Shown here in pieces: positions 61,394 through 64,000 of a DNA stretch of 64,000 bases. The position numbers and the translations under genes are program-made. Source of the stretch: Onthophagus taurus (Eukaryota; Arthropoda; Insecta; Coleoptera; Scarabaeidae); the NCBI RefSeq assembly GCF_036711975.1, contig NC_091975.1:2420501-2484500 (forward strand), read 5' to 3'. The notes under the pieces were generated by a model, which was not told where the DNA came from, did no database searches, and saw nothing but the letters and a program-made list of their open reading frames with translations. Numbering within the stretch: the first letter of the stretch is position 1; every line of letters starts with the position of its first letter.

Positions 61394-63485
61394 AGCGCCT
61401 TCTCCTGGTTTGTTTTCAGATAAGGGTGGTATTTTATTGTTCTTCGTTTTGACTATTTATGTTTTCACTTTAAAGCAATAAAAACACCGATTTTCTGTTG
61501 ATATTTTTAGGGCTCAACAAATAATATTGTTGCAGTACTGCCAACTTCATTTTTAAATGATTTTTTCTAGGGAAATTGGGTTGGTTACTAACTTCAAATT
61601 GAAAATGTTGGTATAGTTATCGGTGGATATTAAAGATGGCGCTTTAACTTTGTTTAATTTAAAGTTTAATTTATATTAGTTTATATATTTTAAATTGTTT
61701 AAAAGAAGGGAAGGATAAAATCGTCAAGAATGAGATGAATTAATTGAAAATGTTTAGTATATTACCTTAAAGGTGTTCAAAAAAAAAAATTCAACAAAGT
61801 ACATCATCAAAAACCTGTGTATACAAAAATACATTGTATATAATATTAATATGCAATAGTATATAAGTTACTTTTTTTAGATCGATATTACAATAGTATT
61901 ATTGCATGCAATCAAAAAAAATTAATAATTAAAGAAAATAACTACATATAACACGGATAGATTATTATAAAGGAGGTTAATACAGGAGAAGAAGTATTAC
62001 TTATTACAGTAATAGTTTATTACATTTACATCAAACAGCATAAACAAAAAGAAGGAAAATATGTTATTTGTATGGGATTTATAAGAAATTTTCCCCTTTC
62101 CACAGAATATACTGATATTCCAATAACAAAGTTTTCTTTCATTTCAATGTTCAGTGTTATTAAAATAATCTGTATACTAACAGATGTAAAAGGTAATAAC
62201 AAGATTTGGAGCCATTCCTATCGATGTATTGGTTTATTTGATTCGATTGATATCACTGGAGTGAAATAGTTCCAAAAATTGTGTTCCTTTCCTTTCCATT
62301 TATGTATGTATATGGTTTAACCATTACACAAAGTGGAAAAAGTTAAAATTAATAAACATTACCAACTAAATAACTATAAAACTACATTAATTTTATTTCC
62401 GATCGTTTATAATAACTTGAATATAATTTTTTAAGTTAAAAAAAAGGATAATGAAAACACAAGTTAAAATGTAATACACATACAACTGTTTATTGAGACA
62501 TTATAATAAATCAGTCCTCTCGAAGGGTCGTAAATATAACAATTCCAAATCCGAAGCCTCCTAGTTTTAGCTCCGAAGACATTAATTAAAAAATATATTA
62601 TGGAAAGTAAGACCACCAACGGTATCAAAGTGTTCACTTCTCATTCATTAAAAATCTCCTTTCTGTTTGCTGTAGTTAATTGAATGTTATTAAGATGTTT
62701 TCTTGCTCGTTTCTTAGTTATATAGTAGCATTACAGAATTTTTTTACTTTTTTGTTTGCGTTTTATTAAACTACATCACACTACGAAAATAATAATGTGT
62801 CATCGTCAATTAAGAGGGGGTAAATATGATTTTTTTTATAATGTGGTTCTTATTATTATTCTTTTCTTTTTAAAAGGGAAGCAAAAAAAGCAAAACCGAT
62901 ATATAATTATGTATATATAATAGTAATTACTGTCGCAAAACGGCGAAGAAAAAAGGGTTTATTAAAAATTAATTAAAAATTAACGCTACAAAAAAAATTA
63001 ATAGAACAGTACGGTAAAAGATTGCAGATGTGTCTTTTAGCTGTAAATTCGTATCGGAGCTATGTTCAGAGTTGTTATTAATTAATTTATGTTGAACTTA
63101 TTTCCGTTTAAAAAAACTTAATAGTGGAAGTACGTAAGTAACTCCTTAAAAATTACCGCTAAAATACATCACAATGCAAAATGCATTTTGCAGGAATAAA
63201 AAATATAATAATAATAATAATATACATCGTAATAATATAATAATTAAAATAAAAAAGTAGTACTAGTAGAAATTTTAGAAATTCACTTTTTAAACATTTT
63301 TTTATTCAACATAAAAATCGTTTAGGACCACCTAAAACGCTCAACATATGCCCCTAAACGCTTTCTATCTCAAATACATACAAAAGTAATAACTTACATT
63401 TTAATGTGATTTCGTGTTTTTAAAAAAATCCTTTTGTATGTATTAATTAGAAAAGAACTACTTGTTCGTACCACTTTTTTGTGTC
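61394..63485. other. Intergenic, mostly AT-rich; probable 3' UTR of a gene to the right
   Basis: The first ~250 bases are the MRG15 upstream region, with an AGATGGCGC string near 61634. Beyond that no coding exon is recognised. If the terminal exon at 63486-63584 is real, part of this stretch is its 3' UTR. Confidence 0.4.
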
Positions 63486-63584
63486 TTAACAACAACCCCA
63501 CAATCTCAAGTCTCCCCATTTTTTTTTATTGGCACTGGTGACTTGAGCGGTGATGGCGTCGATCGATTTTTCTTTCTTTTCTAT
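63486..63584 (-). CDS. Candidate terminal coding exon of a gene extending past the window
   Basis: On the minus strand, after an AG at 63585-63586, 32 open codons read IEKKEKSIDAITAQVTSANK, then KKWGDLRLWGCC and stop. G+C and amino-acid balance are better than in the flanks. The final Cys-Cys could be a prenylation or palmitoylation signal. The acceptor's pyrimidine tract is weak and no upstream exon could be joined with confidence; a G+C-rich patch at 63687-63745 could hold it (minus) or an unrelated plus-strand exon after tttgcag. Product not recognised. Confidence 0.35.
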   Translation of the reverse strand: MEKKEKSIDAITAQVTSANKKKWGDLRLWGCC

Positions 63585-64000
63585 CTCCAAAAACGAAATA
63601 ATTAATAAAAAAAAAGATGTAGATTAGATTAGACAGACAAAAAATTACTAATAATTGTAAATAATAACATAAAGACTATAACGTTTGCAGGTTTTGCGCC
63701 CCCACGATGTCGTCTCCCAGAATAAGGGACGCAGATTCCCATTAATAATCAAAAAAATTATTAATTTTAGCATCATTAATAATAATAAATGATTTTTTTT
63801 TTAATTTAATAATTTTTGTCTCATTTCATATTAAAATTTCTCTGATAACAACAATCAAAACTTTTACACAAATTTAATTTTATCTTTTCATTTTTAAACA
63901 AATTACAAAAGATTTTAAAAACTTCCAAACAGGGGAAAACAGAAATTAAAAAGTAATTTCGATACACAAAAAATCCAACATGATTTCCAACATGTACGAC
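63585..64000. other. Window end with one G+C-rich patch
   Basis: The patch 63687-63745 (gttttgcgcccccacgatgtcg...) follows a good plus-strand acceptor (ataacgtttgcag) and is open in that frame for ~27 codons (VLRPHDVVSQNKGRRFP...). It is also open on the minus strand. Strand and function are undecided. The rest is AT-rich. Confidence 0.3.

Noticed and set aside
61626-61642. AGATGGCGC string upstream of MRG15 as a second CTCF site
   Set aside because: The pyrimidine before the AG core is missing (A instead of Y), so the match is too weak to list as a feature.

Overview
The window is nuclear DNA of a holometabolous insect, most likely a beetle. It is AT-rich, has short GT-AG introns, and carries insect-only families: odour ionotropic receptors, a gustatory receptor, a CLIP-domain protease, a Tret1-like sugar transporter, the Cad96Ca receptor kinase and a myosuppressin receptor. 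The order assignment is inference; no phylogenetic test was possible. Gene models were built by reading splice junctions by eye, and reading phase was checked across every junction of the main genes.

Layout. 1-7.8 kb is nearly gene-free, with a decayed LINE fragment and one candidate first exon. 7.8-10.6 kb (-) is a myosuppressin-type GPCR whose single intron holds a degenerate minisatellite. 10.7-17.1 kb is mostly empty. 17.1-29.6 kb is a run of minus-strand genes for surface or secreted proteins: a leucine-rich-repeat membrane protein, a full-length IR75-like ionotropic receptor, Cad96Ca, a second, short ionotropic receptor and a CLIP serine protease. 30.4-39.5 kb holds three small secreted-protein genes: an LC8-dynein-light-chain-like protein (+), a Gly/Tyr/His-rich peptide precursor (-) and an 86-residue secreted protein (-). 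A decayed second GPCR exon lies among them.

42.3-54.1 kb is a housekeeping block. SOSS-C/INIP and METTL5 (-) are separated by only 8 bases. The SWI/SNF ATPase brahma (+) follows, with an inositol monophosphatase gene (-) nested in one of its introns. 55.3-61.4 kb holds a Tret1-like transporter (-), a gustatory receptor (+) and MRG15 (-). The right end has no clear gene except one possible terminal exon.

An AT-rich dispersed repeat family recurs across the window. Its ends resemble CAGTAAAACCTCGATATAACGG and it contains palindromic 'ctagttctaggtctagt' / 'gggtttagccg' blocks and, in some copies, a ~22-bp minisatellite. Copies sit in introns of three receptor genes and directly against the stop codon of the sugar transporter. 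The most unusual observations are the secreted LC8-like protein, the apparent dicistronic SOSS-C/METTL5 pair, the collagen-like expansion inside brahma and this repeat family.
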